This document shows positions 15,802 through 24,260 of a stretch of 44,553 nucleotides of DNA, in pieces; position 1 is the first letter of the stretch, and each line of letters starts with the position of its first letter. The notes beneath the pieces are model-generated. The model did no database searches. It saw only the letters and a list, made by a program, of their open reading frames with translations, and had not been told where the DNA came from. The stretch is from Salinarimonas sp. (GTDB lineage: Bacteria; Pseudomonadota; Alphaproteobacteria; Rhizobiales; Beijerinckiaceae), in assembly GCA_020832565.1 (NCBI GenBank), contig JAFIEI010000032.1, forward strand, positions 1 through 44,553. The letters are read 5' to 3'. A program made the translations under genes and the position numbers.

Positions 15802-17646
15802 ATGGCTCCTCCGCTTCTTCATCTGCAGGGGGTGGCGCTGACTTTCGGCGGCACGCCCCTCATCGAAAATGCCGAACTCTCCGTCGCACCCCAGGAGCGC
15901 ATCTGCCTCGTGGGTAGGAACGGCTCGGGCAAGTCGACGCTCGTGAAGATGGCCGCCGGCCTGGTCGAGCCCGATGCGGGCAAGCGCTTCGTCCAGCCGG
16001 GCGCGACCCTGCGCTACCTGCCGCAGGAGCCGGATCTGACCGGCTACGAGACGCTCGGCGCCTATGTGGCCGAAGGGCTCGGCCCGGCCGATGACGTCTA
16101 TCGCGGTGAATACCTCCTGACCGAACTCGGGCTCGATCCGTCGCATGGCACGCAGGGGCTATCCGGCGGAGAGGCGCGTCGCGCGGCGTTGGCGCGGACA
16201 CTGGCTCCCTCTCCCGATATCCTGCTTCTCGACGAGCCGACCAACCACCTCGATCTTCCGGCCATCGAGTGGCTCGAAAACGAGCTCGCGGGCATGCGCA
16301 CCGCGCTCGTCCTGATCAGCCACGACCGGCGCTTCCTCGAGAAGCTTTCGCGCGCAACGGTCTGGCTCGACCGCGGGCAGACGCGGCGGCTCGAAGAGGG
16401 ATTCGGATCGTTTGAAGCCTGGCGCGACAAGGTTCTTGAGGAAGAGGAGCGTGACCGCCACAAGCTCACCCGGAAGATCGCCGCGGAAGAGGATTGGGTT
16501 CGCTATGGCGTCACGGCGCGGCGCAAGCGCAATGTGCGCCGTCTCGGCGAGCTGCACGGGCTGCGCAAGGAATTGCGCGAACAGCGCCGGGCGACCGGCG
16601 ATGTCAGGCTCGCCGCGACCGAGGGGGAGACGTCGGGCAAGATCGTCATCGAGGCGCAGCAGGTCACCAAAGTCTTTGACGAGGCGCCGATCGTACGCGA
16701 TTTCTCGATCCGCGTGGCACGGGGTGACCGGGTCGGGATCGTCGGGCCGAACGGCGCCGGCAAAACCACGCTGATCAACCTGCTCACCGGTGGCCTTGCT
16801 CCGGATTCCGGTGTCGTGCGCATTGGTGCATCCGTGGAGATGGTCACGCTCGATCAGCGCCGTGAGAGCCTCGACCCGAACTGGACGCTCGCGGAGGCGC
16901 TCACCGGCGGCCGTGGGGATACCGTGCAGGTCGGCGGCGAGACGAAACACGTTGCGGGCTACATGAAGGACTTCCTCTTTCAACCCGAACAGATGCGCAC
17001 CCCGATCGGGGTGCTCTCCGGCGGTGAGCGCGGCCGGCTGATGCTGGCCCGCGCCCTGGCGCGGCCCTCGAACCTGCTGGTGCTCGACGAGCCGACCAAC
17101 GATCTCGATCTCGAAACCCTCGATCTTCTGCAGGAACTGCTGGCCGATTATGCCGGCACGTTGATCCTGATCAGCCACGATCGCGACTTCCTCGATCGTG
17201 TCGTCACCTCCACGGTGATGGCGGAGGGCGAGGGGCGCTGGGGCGAATATGCCGGGGGCTATTCGGATATGGTGGCGCAGCGCGGCACCGGCGTCTCCTC
17301 GACGCATGGCGGGGTCGCGACCGGGGTGAATTCCGGTGCGCGCAAGGTCGGCAAGGATCCGGACAAGCCGGCCGCCAAGGCTGCCGAGACCTCCGGCGAT
17401 ACGCGCAAGCGGCGGCTCTCCTTCAAGGAGAAGCACGCGCTCGAAACACTGCCCGGGCGCATCGCCGAACTTGAGGCGCAGATTGCCAAGGTGCAGGCGG
17501 TGATGGACGATCCCGATCTGTTCAGCCGCGACCCCGGACGGTTCGAAGCTGCGACCGCGAAGCTCGGAGAATTGCAGCTCGCGCTCAACGAGGCCGAGGA
17601 GCAATGGCTCGAGCTCGAAATGCTGCGCGAGGAGATCGAGGGATAG
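15802..17646 (+). CDS. uup: ABC-F ATPase, Uup-like
   Basis: This 614-residue soluble protein has two ABC ATPase domains and no membrane part. ABC-F proteins act on the ribosome or on nucleic-acid structures; Uup is linked to ribosome assembly and precise transposon excision. Domain 1 has Walker A GRNGSGKST at 38-46, signature LSGGE at 120-124 and Walker B LLLDEPTN at 141-148. Domain 2 has Walker A GPNGAGKTT at 315-323 and LSGGERGR. After a Lys/Ala-rich linker, residues 535-612 (LEALPGR-type start, LEAQIAKVQAVMDD) form the C-terminal coiled coil that distinguishes Uup from EttA. It lies 60 bases after lolA, same strand, and ends at a bidirectional terminator. Confidence 0.9.
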   Translation: MAPPLLHLQGVALTFGGTPLIENAELSVAPQERICLVGRNGSGKSTLVKMAAGLVEPDAGKRFVQPGATLRYLPQEPDLTGYETLGAYVAEGLGPADDVYRGEYLLTELGLDPSHGTQGLSGGEARRAALARTLAPSPDILLLDEPTNHLDLPAIEWLENELAGMRTALVLISHDRRFLEKLSRATVWLDRGQTRRLEEGFGSFEAWRDKVLEEEERDRHKLTRKIAAEEDWVRYGVTARRKRNVRRLGELHGLRKELREQRRATGDVRLAATEGETSGKIVIEAQQVTKVFDEAPIVRDFSIRVARGDRVGIVGPNGAGKTTLINLLTGGLAPDSGVVRIGASVEMVTLDQRRESLDPNWTLAEALTGGRGDTVQVGGETKHVAGYMKDFLFQPEQMRTPIGVLSGGERGRLMLARALARPSNLLVLDEPTNDLDLETLDLLQELLADYAGTLILISHDRDFLDRVVTSTVMAEGEGRWGEYAGGYSDMVAQRGTGVSSTHGGVATGVNSGARKVGKDPDKPAAKAAETSGDTRKRRLSFKEKHALETLPGRIAELEAQIAKVQAVMDDPDLFSRDPGRFEAATAKLGELQLALNEAEEQWLELEMLREEIEG

Positions 17647-17671
17647 CGTCGCGCCGTCACTTCAAACGAAA

Positions 17672-17695
17672 ACGGCCCCGGTTTCCCGGGGCCGT
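17672..17695. terminator. bidirectional terminator between uup and dctP
   Basis: A perfect 10-base stem ACGGCCCCGG/CCGGGGCCGT with the loop TTTC lies between convergent genes. The minus-strand side continues into a U-rich TTTTCGTTT, so it ends the uup mRNA and probably stops opposing transcription too. Confidence 0.8.
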
Positions 17696-17719
17696 CATTC
17701 ATCACTTCGGTGAAGGCCT

Positions 17720-18787
17720 TCAGCCGCGACGGCCAGCCAGCATCGGCTCGGTCATCATGCCGCTGTAGTTGCGTGCCAGCTCGAGATAGGGCTCGTAGCT
17801 CTCCAGCACGCGCGCGACGTTGGAATGCTCGGCGCGCAGTTCCTCGCGGACTTCTTCCCAGGCTTCGCGCTGGGCGACGGTGATGTCCTCCGGCCAGGGC
17901 AGGAATTCCACGCCGGCTTCTTCGAGCTCGCGGGTGGCCTGGGCGTTGTAGTAGTCGAACTGCGCGTGCATCTCGAGCGCCGCAGCCTGGGCAGCCGCCT
18001 CGCAGATCACCTTGAGATCGTCGGGCAGTTCCGCGAAGGCATCCTTGTTGAAGACGACGGCGACGGCTGCGCCCGGCTCGGCATAGGCCGGCACGTAGCA
18101 CAGGTTGGTGATGCGCTGCAGGCCGAAGGCCTGGTCGAGCATCGGACCGACCCATTCCGCCGCATCGATCGCGCCCGATTGCAGCGCCTGGAAGATCTCG
18201 CCGGCGGGCATCAGCACGGCATTGACGCCGAGCTTGCGCATCATGTCCGCGCCGAGGCCGGCAATGCGCATGTTGAGCCCGTCGAGATCCTCGACGCTGT
18301 TCAGGCGCTCCTTGAACCAGCCACCGGACTGGGTGTTGGAGTTGCCCGAGTAGAAGGGCTTGAGATTACGCTCGGCATAGATGTCGTCGAACAGTTCCTG
18401 TCCGCCGCCCCATTTCAGCCAGGCGAAATGCTCGTTCGAGGTCATGCCGAAGGGCACGCCGGTGAACCAGTGCAGGGCGGCTTCCCGACCGGCGGCATAG
18501 TAGGGAGGGCCATGGACGACCGGCACCGTGCCGGCCTGTGCGGCATCCTCGACATCGAGCGGCGGTACGAGTTCGCCTGCGCCGTATACGGTGAGCTCCA
18601 TGCGCCCGTCCGACATCAGCTTCACCAGTTCGGCGTAGCGGGTGACGTTCGTGCCCACGCCCGGCGCGGCGGCCGGGAAGGACGAAGCGATATCCCACTG
18701 GACATGGCCGCTGGCGATTGCCGGGGCGGCGAGTGTGGTGGCGGTGGCGGCGGCGGCGCCGCCCATCAGGAATGTTCTGCGTTTCAT
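17720..18787 (-). CDS. TRAP transporter substrate-binding protein, DctP family
   Basis: This 355-residue periplasmic protein captures the solute for the TRAP transporter encoded upstream. The ATG at 18787 has GGGAGGA in front; an earlier in-frame start lacks support. The N-terminus MKRRTFLMGG, a hydrophobic stretch and AIASG form a twin-arginine signal peptide, so it is likely exported folded. The body shows DctP-family marks, such as GLNMRIAGLGADMMRKLG and GAIDAAEWVGP; in this family the conserved Arg (here in NMRIAG) usually binds a substrate carboxylate. A pyruvate/keto-acid-type ligand (TakP-like relatives) is plausible, but the ligand cannot be named from sequence. It is the last gene of a DctQ-DctM-DctP operon. 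Confidence 0.92.
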   Translation of the reverse strand: MKRRTFLMGGAAAATATTLAAPAIASGHVQWDIASSFPAAAPGVGTNVTRYAELVKLMSDGRMELTVYGAGELVPPLDVEDAAQAGTVPVVHGPPYYAAGREAALHWFTGVPFGMTSNEHFAWLKWGGGQELFDDIYAERNLKPFYSGNSNTQSGGWFKERLNSVEDLDGLNMRIAGLGADMMRKLGVNAVLMPAGEIFQALQSGAIDAAEWVGPMLDQAFGLQRITNLCYVPAYAEPGAAVAVVFNKDAFAELPDDLKVICEAAAQAAALEMHAQFDYYNAQATRELEEAGVEFLPWPEDITVAQREAWEEVREELRAEHSNVARVLESYEPYLELARNYSGMMTEPMLAGRRG

Positions 18788-18894
18788 CAAGCGATCCTCC
18801 CTCTGGATCAGTGACATTATTGCCGCCTCACGACGGCGCTCATTGCCTTCGCCCGAAGCCGGTTCTGCCGGCCTTCATTCGAAGACGCCCCCCT

Positions 18895-20433
18895 TCATCC
18901 GAAGATGACGCCGGGCAACCACGTCGCCAGCTCAGGCACTGCGAGCAGGATGCCCAGAGCGACGAGCTGCAGCAAGACGAAAGGTATGACTCCGCGATAA
19001 ATATCGACGGTGGTGATGGATCGCGGTGCGACGGAGCGGAAATAGAACAGCGCAAACCCGAAGGGCGGTGTCAGAAAGCTCGTCTGCAGGTTCATCGCGA
19101 GCAGCACCGCGAACCAGACCGGCGAGATATCCGTGCCCAGGATCGCGGGCCCCAGCAGCGGCACGACGATGTAGATGATCTCGATCGCTTCGAGGATGAA
19201 TCCCAGGATGAAGACGAGCAGCATGATCAGAAGCAGCGCGCCCCACTGGCCACCGGGCATGTCGCTCATCAGCTGCGTGACCAGCCGGTCGCCGCCGAAG
19301 CCGCGGAAAACGAGAGCGAGCATCGAAGCGGCGATGACGATGCCGAAGACCATGCCGGAGATCTTCATCGTATCGCCGAGCGCGCCCTGCAAGGCACCGC
19401 GCCCCCAGAGCCGTGTCGCGGCGACGACGACACCGAGCGCGATCACGATAGCGCCCGCGAGCGCCAGCATGCCCGCAGGGGTGTCGAGTGCTGCGCGACC
19501 CATTCCGGCCATGCGCAAGGCGACGAGGGCGAAAGCGGCGATGCCGGCGCCTGCGACGAGCCATTGTTCGATCCGTGAACGCAAAGCCTGCCACGCGGCC
19601 AGCAGCATCGCGCCGATCGCCCCGAGTCCAGCGGCTTCCGTCGCAGTCGCGACGCCGGCCAGGATGGAACCGAGCACCGAGACGATCAGAAGCATCGGTG
19701 GCAGGAAGGTGAATATTACCTCGGTCCAGCTCACTGGCTCCGCCTTCGGCGGCGCGACCGAACCTTTCGCCGGGCGCAGCACGAAAGCGAGATATAGCCC
19801 GTAGAGAGCCACGAGCATGAATCCCGGGATCAGCGCCCCGGCGAAGAGGTCGCCGACGGAAACCGGCATTGGTGCGAAATTGCCCGCGCGTTGCTGCGCT
19901 TCGAGATAGGTGTTGCCGATCTGGTCGCCCAGAAGCACCAGCAGGATTGAGGGCGGGATGATCTGGCCGAGCGTACCGGAGGCGCAGATCAGCCCCGAGG
20001 CCCGCCGCGCCGGGATGCCGGCCTCCATCATCGGCTTGAGCGCGACCAGCACCAGCATCACCACCGTCGCGCCGATGATCCCCGTTGCGGCTGCGATCAT
20101 GGCCGAGAAAGCGAGAACCGACAGCCCCATCCCGCGCGGGGAGCCGCCGAGCATGCGCGCGAGTACCCCGAGCATGTTCTCGGCCAGCCGCGCGCGCTCG
20201 AGCAGCACGCCCATGATGACGAAGAGCGGCACCGCCATCAGCAGGGTGTTGTTCATCACCCCCCAGACGCGGTTGGGGAACAGCGCCAGAAGCGAGAGAT
20301 TGAAGGAGCCGAAGAAGAAGGCGACGACCGCGACCAGCATCGGGATGCCGGCGATCGCCAGCATGGCCGGTACTCCGCTCAGGATGCCGGCGAAGAGCCC
20401 GACCACCATGATGATGAGAAAGATCTCCGACAC
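18895..20433 (-). CDS. TRAP transporter large permease, DctM family
   Basis: This 512-residue integral membrane protein carries the solute and coupling-ion path, normally Na+. It starts with GTG, two bases after the DctQ stop, showing translational coupling. It has the usual long series of hydrophobic helices; family marks include AAATGIIGATVVM and SGTLGQIIPPSILLVLLGDQ. At about 275-345 there is an extra hydrophobic section between the two halves (WLVAGAGIAAFALVALRMAG and LALAGAIVIALGVVVAAT), making it longer than the typical roughly 430-residue DctM. Such longer forms are known among TRAP permeases. Confidence 0.93.
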   Translation of the reverse strand: MSEIFLIIMVVGLFAGILSGVPAMLAIAGIPMLVAVVAFFFGSFNLSLLALFPNRVWGVMNNTLLMAVPLFVIMGVLLERARLAENMLGVLARMLGGSPRGMGLSVLAFSAMIAAATGIIGATVVMLVLVALKPMMEAGIPARRASGLICASGTLGQIIPPSILLVLLGDQIGNTYLEAQQRAGNFAPMPVSVGDLFAGALIPGFMLVALYGLYLAFVLRPAKGSVAPPKAEPVSWTEVIFTFLPPMLLIVSVLGSILAGVATATEAAGLGAIGAMLLAAWQALRSRIEQWLVAGAGIAAFALVALRMAGMGRAALDTPAGMLALAGAIVIALGVVVAATRLWGRGALQGALGDTMKISGMVFGIVIAASMLALVFRGFGGDRLVTQLMSDMPGGQWGALLLIMLLVFILGFILEAIEIIYIVVPLLGPAILGTDISPVWFAVLLAMNLQTSFLTPPFGFALFYFRSVAPRSITTVDIYRGVIPFVLLQLVALGILLAVPELATWLPGVIFG

Positions 20434-20435
20434 GC

Positions 20436-20984
20436 TCAGATCGTCCCGCTGGAAGCCGGGGAGGGGGGATCTCCCGGCAGGGTCGACGTGCCGCGCTCGA
20501 TATCACGTTTGCGCAGAAAGGCGGCGATCCCCTGGATGATCATCAGAAACGAGGCCAGTGGCAGAGCCGTCTTGACCAGGAAAATGCCCGGCAAGCCACC
20601 CGTTTCCAGCGCACGCTCGCGGATCGCCCAGCTATAGGAGAGATTGGGCCAATAGGTGATGATGGTGATGGCGAAGAGCGGGATCAGCAGGAGTACGAGT
20701 GCGGCGCCCTCGGCCCAGATGCGATAGCCGGGCGAGAGACGCTCCGACAGGACCTCGACGCGCACATGCCCGTCCTGCGCCATGCAGACGGGAAGCGCGA
20801 AGATCATGAAGACGGCGAAAGCGTAGCTCGCGAGATTCTGAAGCTGGATGAAGCCGACCCCGAAACCGTAGCGCAGCACCACGATGGTGAGCACGGCGAC
20901 AACGAGCACGAGTACAGCGAGCATGCAGACCGCACGCGCAAATTTGTCCGCCATGCGGCTCGCATGTCCGATAAAACGCACCAC
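20436..20984 (-). CDS. TRAP transporter small permease, DctQ family
   Basis: This 182-residue protein has four predicted membrane helices (about 16-40, 48-68, 90-112 and 135-155) in the DctQ pattern. DctQ forms the scaffold around DctM. The start chosen is one of two consecutive GTG codons at 20984; an in-frame ATG at 20954 would remove the first ten residues. The operon order is DctQ, DctM, then DctP after 107 bases. Confidence 0.88.
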   Translation of the reverse strand: MVRFIGHASRMADKFARAVCMLAVLVLVVAVLTIVVLRYGFGVGFIQLQNLASYAFAVFMIFALPVCMAQDGHVRVEVLSERLSPGYRIWAEGAALVLLLIPLFAITIITYWPNLSYSWAIRERALETGGLPGIFLVKTALPLASFLMIIQGIAAFLRKRDIERGTSTLPGDPPSPASSGTI

Positions 20985-21092
20985 CTCGACCGAATCCCTC
21001 CAGGCTTTTCGGCATAGAACCAGCCTGCGGATACGAGGTCAATAAGGCTTAACAGAGCTACGCAGCGTAATCCGCCATAACGCGGGCGGCGC

Positions 21093-21476
21093 TCAGGCCG
21101 CCGGCTGTGAAGCCGGCGATGACAGACCAGCGGCAAGCTCGCGATTGATGTTGATCATCGTCGTCAGGGCCTGCTTGGTCGGGCGGGTGCTCGCTGCCAG
21201 GATTTCCGACAGCATGAAGACGGCCAGGTTCGCGACGTTCTCGCGCACCTTCGAATCCAGCGGGTTTTCCGGCGTCGTCACGGAGGTGGCGAAGATCGTC
21301 CAGAGCTGGCGATTGAAGGCGAGTGCGTCGTCGAGCGGGGCGTTGCTGTTCTCCAGCTGGTCATGCGCGGCCTGGAGCTTTCCAGCCGCCTTGATCAGCA
21401 GTGTCGCCTCGAGTTCACGCGGCGGGAGGGGGGCGGCTTTCGCGACTTTGGCATAGGCATTGGCAGCCGAGTTCAT
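21093..21476 (-). CDS. flaF: flagellar regulator FlaF
   Basis: This 127-residue protein starts at the ATG at 21476, with GAGG upstream. In alphaproteobacteria FlaF is needed for flagellin synthesis and secretion and counteracts FlbT. Family marks are NAYAKVAKAAPLPPRELEA near the N-terminus, LAFNRQLWTIFA in the middle and LININ-type ending (MININRELAAGL). It is helical with no membrane segment. A full CtrA box and a second half-site lie 35-63 bases upstream, which suggests early cell-cycle-timed expression. Unlike in some relatives it is not directly next to flbT: a rightward FlaG-like gene lies between them. Confidence 0.9.
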   Translation of the reverse strand: MNSAANAYAKVAKAAPLPPRELEATLLIKAAGKLQAAHDQLENSNAPLDDALAFNRQLWTIFATSVTTPENPLDSKVRENVANLAVFMLSEILAASTRPTKQALTTMININRELAAGLSSPASQPAA

Positions 21477-21510
21477 GGACGACCTCACATGTGAACTGAC
21501 GCGACGAGCT

Positions 21511-21539
21511 TTAACCATAGGCCCTTAAAAATGGCTTAA
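21511..21539 (-). promoter_or_regulatory. CtrA binding sites upstream of flaF
   Basis: TTAACCAT (21511..21518 on the plus strand) is the CtrA eight-base half-site, and TTAAAAATGGCTTAA (21525..21539) is a full TTAA-N7-TTAA box. Both lie 35-63 bases before the flaF start codon. The box is near-palindromic, so the strand given follows the gene. Confidence 0.65.
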
Positions 21540-21687
21540 ACCGACATTACGGGCTTCCGTTTGTCCATGATAGAATTTATCAAATATAGCCGAGCTGAAT
21601 ACAGTTTCATTAAAATGCGATCGAAGTTGTTTGCGGCGTATTCACGCCCTCGTGATATCCTCTCAGAGTCATTGAGGAGTATGGGCC

Positions 21688-22044
21688 ATGATGGACTCCG
21701 GAATTGGTCCCGGCGCAAGCTGGTCATACGCGGTCGATTTACGACGAGAAGGTGTTTCGACGCTGCGTGAAGCCAGCGCGGAAACCACTGTGACCGCGAA
21801 ACCGGTGGAGGCGGTCAGGCGCAGCGACGCTGACCGGGATGAGGAGATTACCGCCGTTCCCGGTCGGGATCGGGAGGTCCGATTCGAGCGCGATGCCGAA
21901 ATCGGCGCGCTGCTGTTTCAGGTGATCAACAAGCAGACCGATGAAGTGGTCTTCCAGCTTCCGACGGAGATCATGCTCAACCTGCGCAAGTTTTACGCGG
22001 AAACGCCGCCACCGGCAGTCCCCTCGTTCGAGGCTGCCATGTGA
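21688..22044 (+). CDS. FlaG-like protein
   Basis: This 118-residue protein starts at the first of two ATG codons, eight bases after GAGGAG. The first 65 residues are polar and probably disordered. The C-terminal 45 residues (LLFQVINKQTDEVVFQLPTE, then LNLRKFYAE) match the FlaG pattern of a strand-turn-strand with an E-V-x-Q-x-P-x-E motif. FlaG-family proteins affect filament length or sit near flagellin genes; the exact role is unclear. It lies between flaF and flbT on the opposite strand and ends at a shared terminator with flbT. Confidence 0.7.
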   Translation: MMDSGIGPGASWSYAVDLRREGVSTLREASAETTVTAKPVEAVRRSDADRDEEITAVPGRDREVRFERDAEIGALLFQVINKQTDEVVFQLPTEIMLNLRKFYAETPPPAVPSFEAAM

Positions 22045-22070
22045 GATTCGCCGGGTGATAGAAACGAACA

Positions 22071-22092
22071 GGGCCCCTCAGGGGCCCTTTTT
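22071..22092. terminator. terminator between the FlaG-like gene and flbT
   Basis: GGGCCCC-TCA-GGGGCCC (22071..22087) followed by TTTTT is a classic rho-independent terminator in the plus direction. The genes are convergent, and the flbT stop codon overlaps the T-run. Confidence 0.85.
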
Positions 22093-22535
22093 CATTGATC
22101 CTGCGTTTCCCGCCGTTCGGGTGCGCCCGGCGCTTCCCCGTCGCCACTGCTTGCCGCCATGGCGAGCAACTCCGTCTCGTAGGCGATCAGCTTGCGGGCC
22201 TGCTTCATCGCCTTGTAGAGCTTGCCCTCGCGCAGTTGCTCGTAGATCAGCAGGATATGCGCGCGCGTTCCCGGTGCGGCCTGCATGATCTGGTTGGCGA
22301 TCTCGACGAAGGCGGTCTCGCCGGCATTCGGGTCATCGGCCAGATACATGTGTTCGAGCGCGACATACAGGCGCTTGCAGGGCGTATCGGCCTCGGTCTG
22401 GGTGATGATGTCGCTCTCGCGCAGGATCCGGCTTTGCGATTCGACCACGAAGCTTGAGCGCTTGGGCCCGTTGCGTATCGTCGTATCGCCGATGATCAGC
22501 CGCTCATGCGGCTTCAGCTCGATCCTCAAGGGCAT
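22092..22535 (-). CDS. flbT: flagellin mRNA regulator FlbT
   Basis: This 147-residue protein matches FlbT through its start MPLRIELKPHERLIIGD, the middle SRILRESDIITQTEADTPCKRLY and the helical LIYEQLREGKLYKAMKQARKL. In Caulobacter FlbT binds the 5' untranslated region of flagellin mRNA and speeds its decay when the hook is incomplete. The flagellin genes just upstream share a leader hairpin that could be its target. A TTAACCAC box lies 36 bases before the start, after the flagellin terminator, so flbT probably has its own promoter. Confidence 0.95.
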   Translation of the reverse strand: MPLRIELKPHERLIIGDTTIRNGPKRSSFVVESQSRILRESDIITQTEADTPCKRLYVALEHMYLADDPNAGETAFVEIANQIMQAAPGTRAHILLIYEQLREGKLYKAMKQARKLIAYETELLAMAASSGDGEAPGAPERRETQDQ

Positions 22536-22570
22536 GGCACTCTCCCGCTGCGCTGCAAAAGCGTAGGCGC

Positions 22571-22582
22571 ACGTGGTTAACC
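22571..22582 (-). promoter_or_regulatory. TTAACCAC box upstream of flbT
   Basis: ACGTGGTTAACC on the plus strand reads GGTTAACCACGT on the gene's strand. The core TTAACCACGT recurs upstream of both flagellin genes and resembles the CtrA half-site TTAACCAT. It lies 36-47 bases before the flbT start. Confidence 0.5.
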
Positions 22583-22590
22583 GAAAGTAA

Positions 22591-22621
22591 ATGCGGCGGC
22601 AGGGAAGCCCCGCCGCCGCAT
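22591..22621 (-). terminator. terminator of flagellin gene 1
   Basis: ATGCGGCGGC and GCCGCCGCAT form a perfect 10-base stem around an 11-base loop, starting 25 bases after the flagellin stop. No long U-run follows. A closely related hairpin follows flagellin gene 2. Confidence 0.65.
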
Positions 22622-22645
22622 AGTCTCGATAGGGAAGGCGATCGA

Positions 22646-23803
22646 TCAGCGCAGGAGCTGGAGGATCGACTGGTCGTTCTGGATGGCAAGCGAGAGGGCG
22701 GACTGGCCGAGCTGCTGCTTGGTCTGCAGGGCGAGGTTATTGGCGGCCTCTTCGTTCATGTCGGCGAGGGTCAGGCCATCAGCGCCGGATTGCAGCGTGT
22801 TGACCATCTCATTGGTGAATGCCTCGCGGTTCTCCACGATCGTCTGTGCTGTACCGAGCTGGCTCGACAGGCTGCGCAACTCGCTTACACCATCCTGAAG
22901 TGCCTCGAGGCGCGCTTCCAGATTGGTGTTGGAGGCGAACATGCTCTCCGTCCCCTCGGCACCGCCGAGACGATCGGCCGTCACGTTGCCGAATGCAGAG
23001 CCATCGGCCTGCTTGGCGCTGACAGTGTAGCTGGTGCGATCATCGCCAGTGAGTTCGTTGAACACGACCTCGAGCATGTCGCCCATGAGGAGGTTGTTGC
23101 CGTTATAGCCGGAATCGGCTGAAAGGGCGTCGAGCTCGGTGCGCAGGTCGTTGAAGGTGTTCATCAACGCCTGGCGGTTGTCGGTGATTTCGGCGGCATC
23201 GACCACGTCCTGCTCTGGATCGCCATCAATAGTAAGTTCTTGACCGCTATCGTTAATAACCGTGAACGAGACCCCATCGTCATTCAATCGCGCGGATATA
23301 CCGGCCTCACTTGCATCCTGATCGGCGTTTATCGCATCCACAATTCGTTGTGCATTGTCGCCTTGATCTGTCGTGATGCCCTCTGAGCCTTCTTCTACCG
23401 TAATGTCCGCAATAACTTCTTCATCGATTTCGAAAGTGATGTTGAAATCTGCTGCGGCATCCGGTGCTTCGATCGGATCCGATTCCGTTGCTTCCAGCGG
23501 ATCCTGCAGTGCCTGGCGCACCTGGCCGATCATGGTTTCCATCGTGCTTGTGATGGAATCGAGGCCTTTCGATGCGGCGTCGATGGTCTTCATGCCGTTC
23601 TGCATGCCCTGCGTGATCGAGGAGAGATCATTCGCGCGGGCATTCAGGCCCTGGGCGGTGAAGAAGGCGGCGGCGTCGTCGAGCGGTCCGTTGACCTTCA
23701 TGCCGGTTGCAAGACGGTTCTGGGTCTGCTCGAGCAAGCCGGCCGTGCCCTGGAGCGACAGCAGGTTGGAACGAACGCCGGCGGAAAGGTTGATAGCTGA
23801 CAT
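22646..23803 (-). CDS. flagellin 1
   Basis: This 385-residue filament protein has the conserved D0/D1 ends of alphaproteobacterial flagellins: MSAINLSAGVRSNLLSLQ at the start and LALQTKQQLGQSALSLAIQN near the end, with the final ILQLLR. Residues about 130-215 are variable, acidic and weakly similar to the other paralogue. The ATG at 23803 follows GGGAGAATTCC, the same leader as flagellin 2. It is exported by the flagellar type III system without a cleaved signal. The genes are a tandem duplication with separate promoters and terminators. Confidence 0.97.
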   Translation of the reverse strand: MSAINLSAGVRSNLLSLQGTAGLLEQTQNRLATGMKVNGPLDDAAAFFTAQGLNARANDLSSITQGMQNGMKTIDAASKGLDSITSTMETMIGQVRQALQDPLEATESDPIEAPDAAADFNITFEIDEEVIADITVEEGSEGITTDQGDNAQRIVDAINADQDASEAGISARLNDDGVSFTVINDSGQELTIDGDPEQDVVDAAEITDNRQALMNTFNDLRTELDALSADSGYNGNNLLMGDMLEVVFNELTGDDRTSYTVSAKQADGSAFGNVTADRLGGAEGTESMFASNTNLEARLEALQDGVSELRSLSSQLGTAQTIVENREAFTNEMVNTLQSGADGLTLADMNEEAANNLALQTKQQLGQSALSLAIQNDQSILQLLR

Positions 23804-23840
23804 GGAATTCTCCCGTTGTCTTAGGCCTCCGTAGTGGAAT

Positions 23841-23857
23841 GCCTCCTTCCTGGAGAC
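23841..23857 (-). promoter_or_regulatory. flagellin 1 leader hairpin, candidate FlbT site
   Basis: On the minus strand GTCTCCAGGAAGGAGGC can fold with CTCC against GGAG. The identical CTCCAGGAAGGAGGC occurs in the flagellin 2 leader. It lies about 38-54 bases before the start codon. Confidence 0.45.
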
Positions 23858-23954
23858 ACAAGGGCAGACAAACCGAGTTTCCTTGCGCGTTTCTTAAGTC
23901 ATACGGATTTCGTAGAGCCGCTGTCGTACACGCTCTATTACAGCGCGGTCGATT

Positions 23955-23970
23955 CTGAACGTGGTTAATC
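23955..23970 (-). promoter_or_regulatory. shared upstream box of flagellin 1
   Basis: CTGAACGTGGTTAATC is identical to a block at 25552..25567 upstream of flagellin 2 and lies 152 bases before this start codon. On the gene's strand it contains TTAACCACGT, a near match to the CtrA half-site. Confidence 0.5.
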
Positions 23971-24208
23971 AATACTTTCTGTCTTATCGAGTCAGAATCC
24001 ATATTTTATTGTTTGAGTTGTTCGGGTGTGCCCGAACGGGTGTTGGTGCGCTTCTGAAAAAAGGCTGTGCTTCGGCGCGTGCGGGAGTAGTGGGGGAGAG
24101 CCCGCGAACCCATATCGAAAGCATGTATACGACCATCGGCCAGCGCTGCCGCCGCAGCCTTGCGTCGGTTCTCTGGCACGCGCGCCCGGTCCGGGAGCTG
24201 AATCGAAA

Positions 24209-24233
24209 CGGCGGCGGGGAAGCCCCGCCGCCG
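24209..24233 (-). terminator. terminator of flagellin gene 2
   Basis: CGGCGGCGGGG pairs perfectly with CCCCGCCGCCG around the loop AAG, followed on the minus strand by GTTTCGATTC. It begins 27 bases after the flagellin 2 stop. Confidence 0.75.
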
Positions 24234-24260
24234 CATGGCCTCGATTGTGAAGGTGATCGA

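Larger units (their letters stand above)
23804..24260. other. intergenic region between the two flagellin genes
   Basis: This 457-base gap holds, from right to left on the minus strand, the hairpin terminator of flagellin 2 (24209..24233), the 16-base box shared with flagellin 2 (23955..23970), and the leader hairpin (23841..23857) with the ribosome-binding site. Nothing in it looks like a gene; the frames across 24000..24250 have no ribosome-binding site. Confidence 0.6.
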
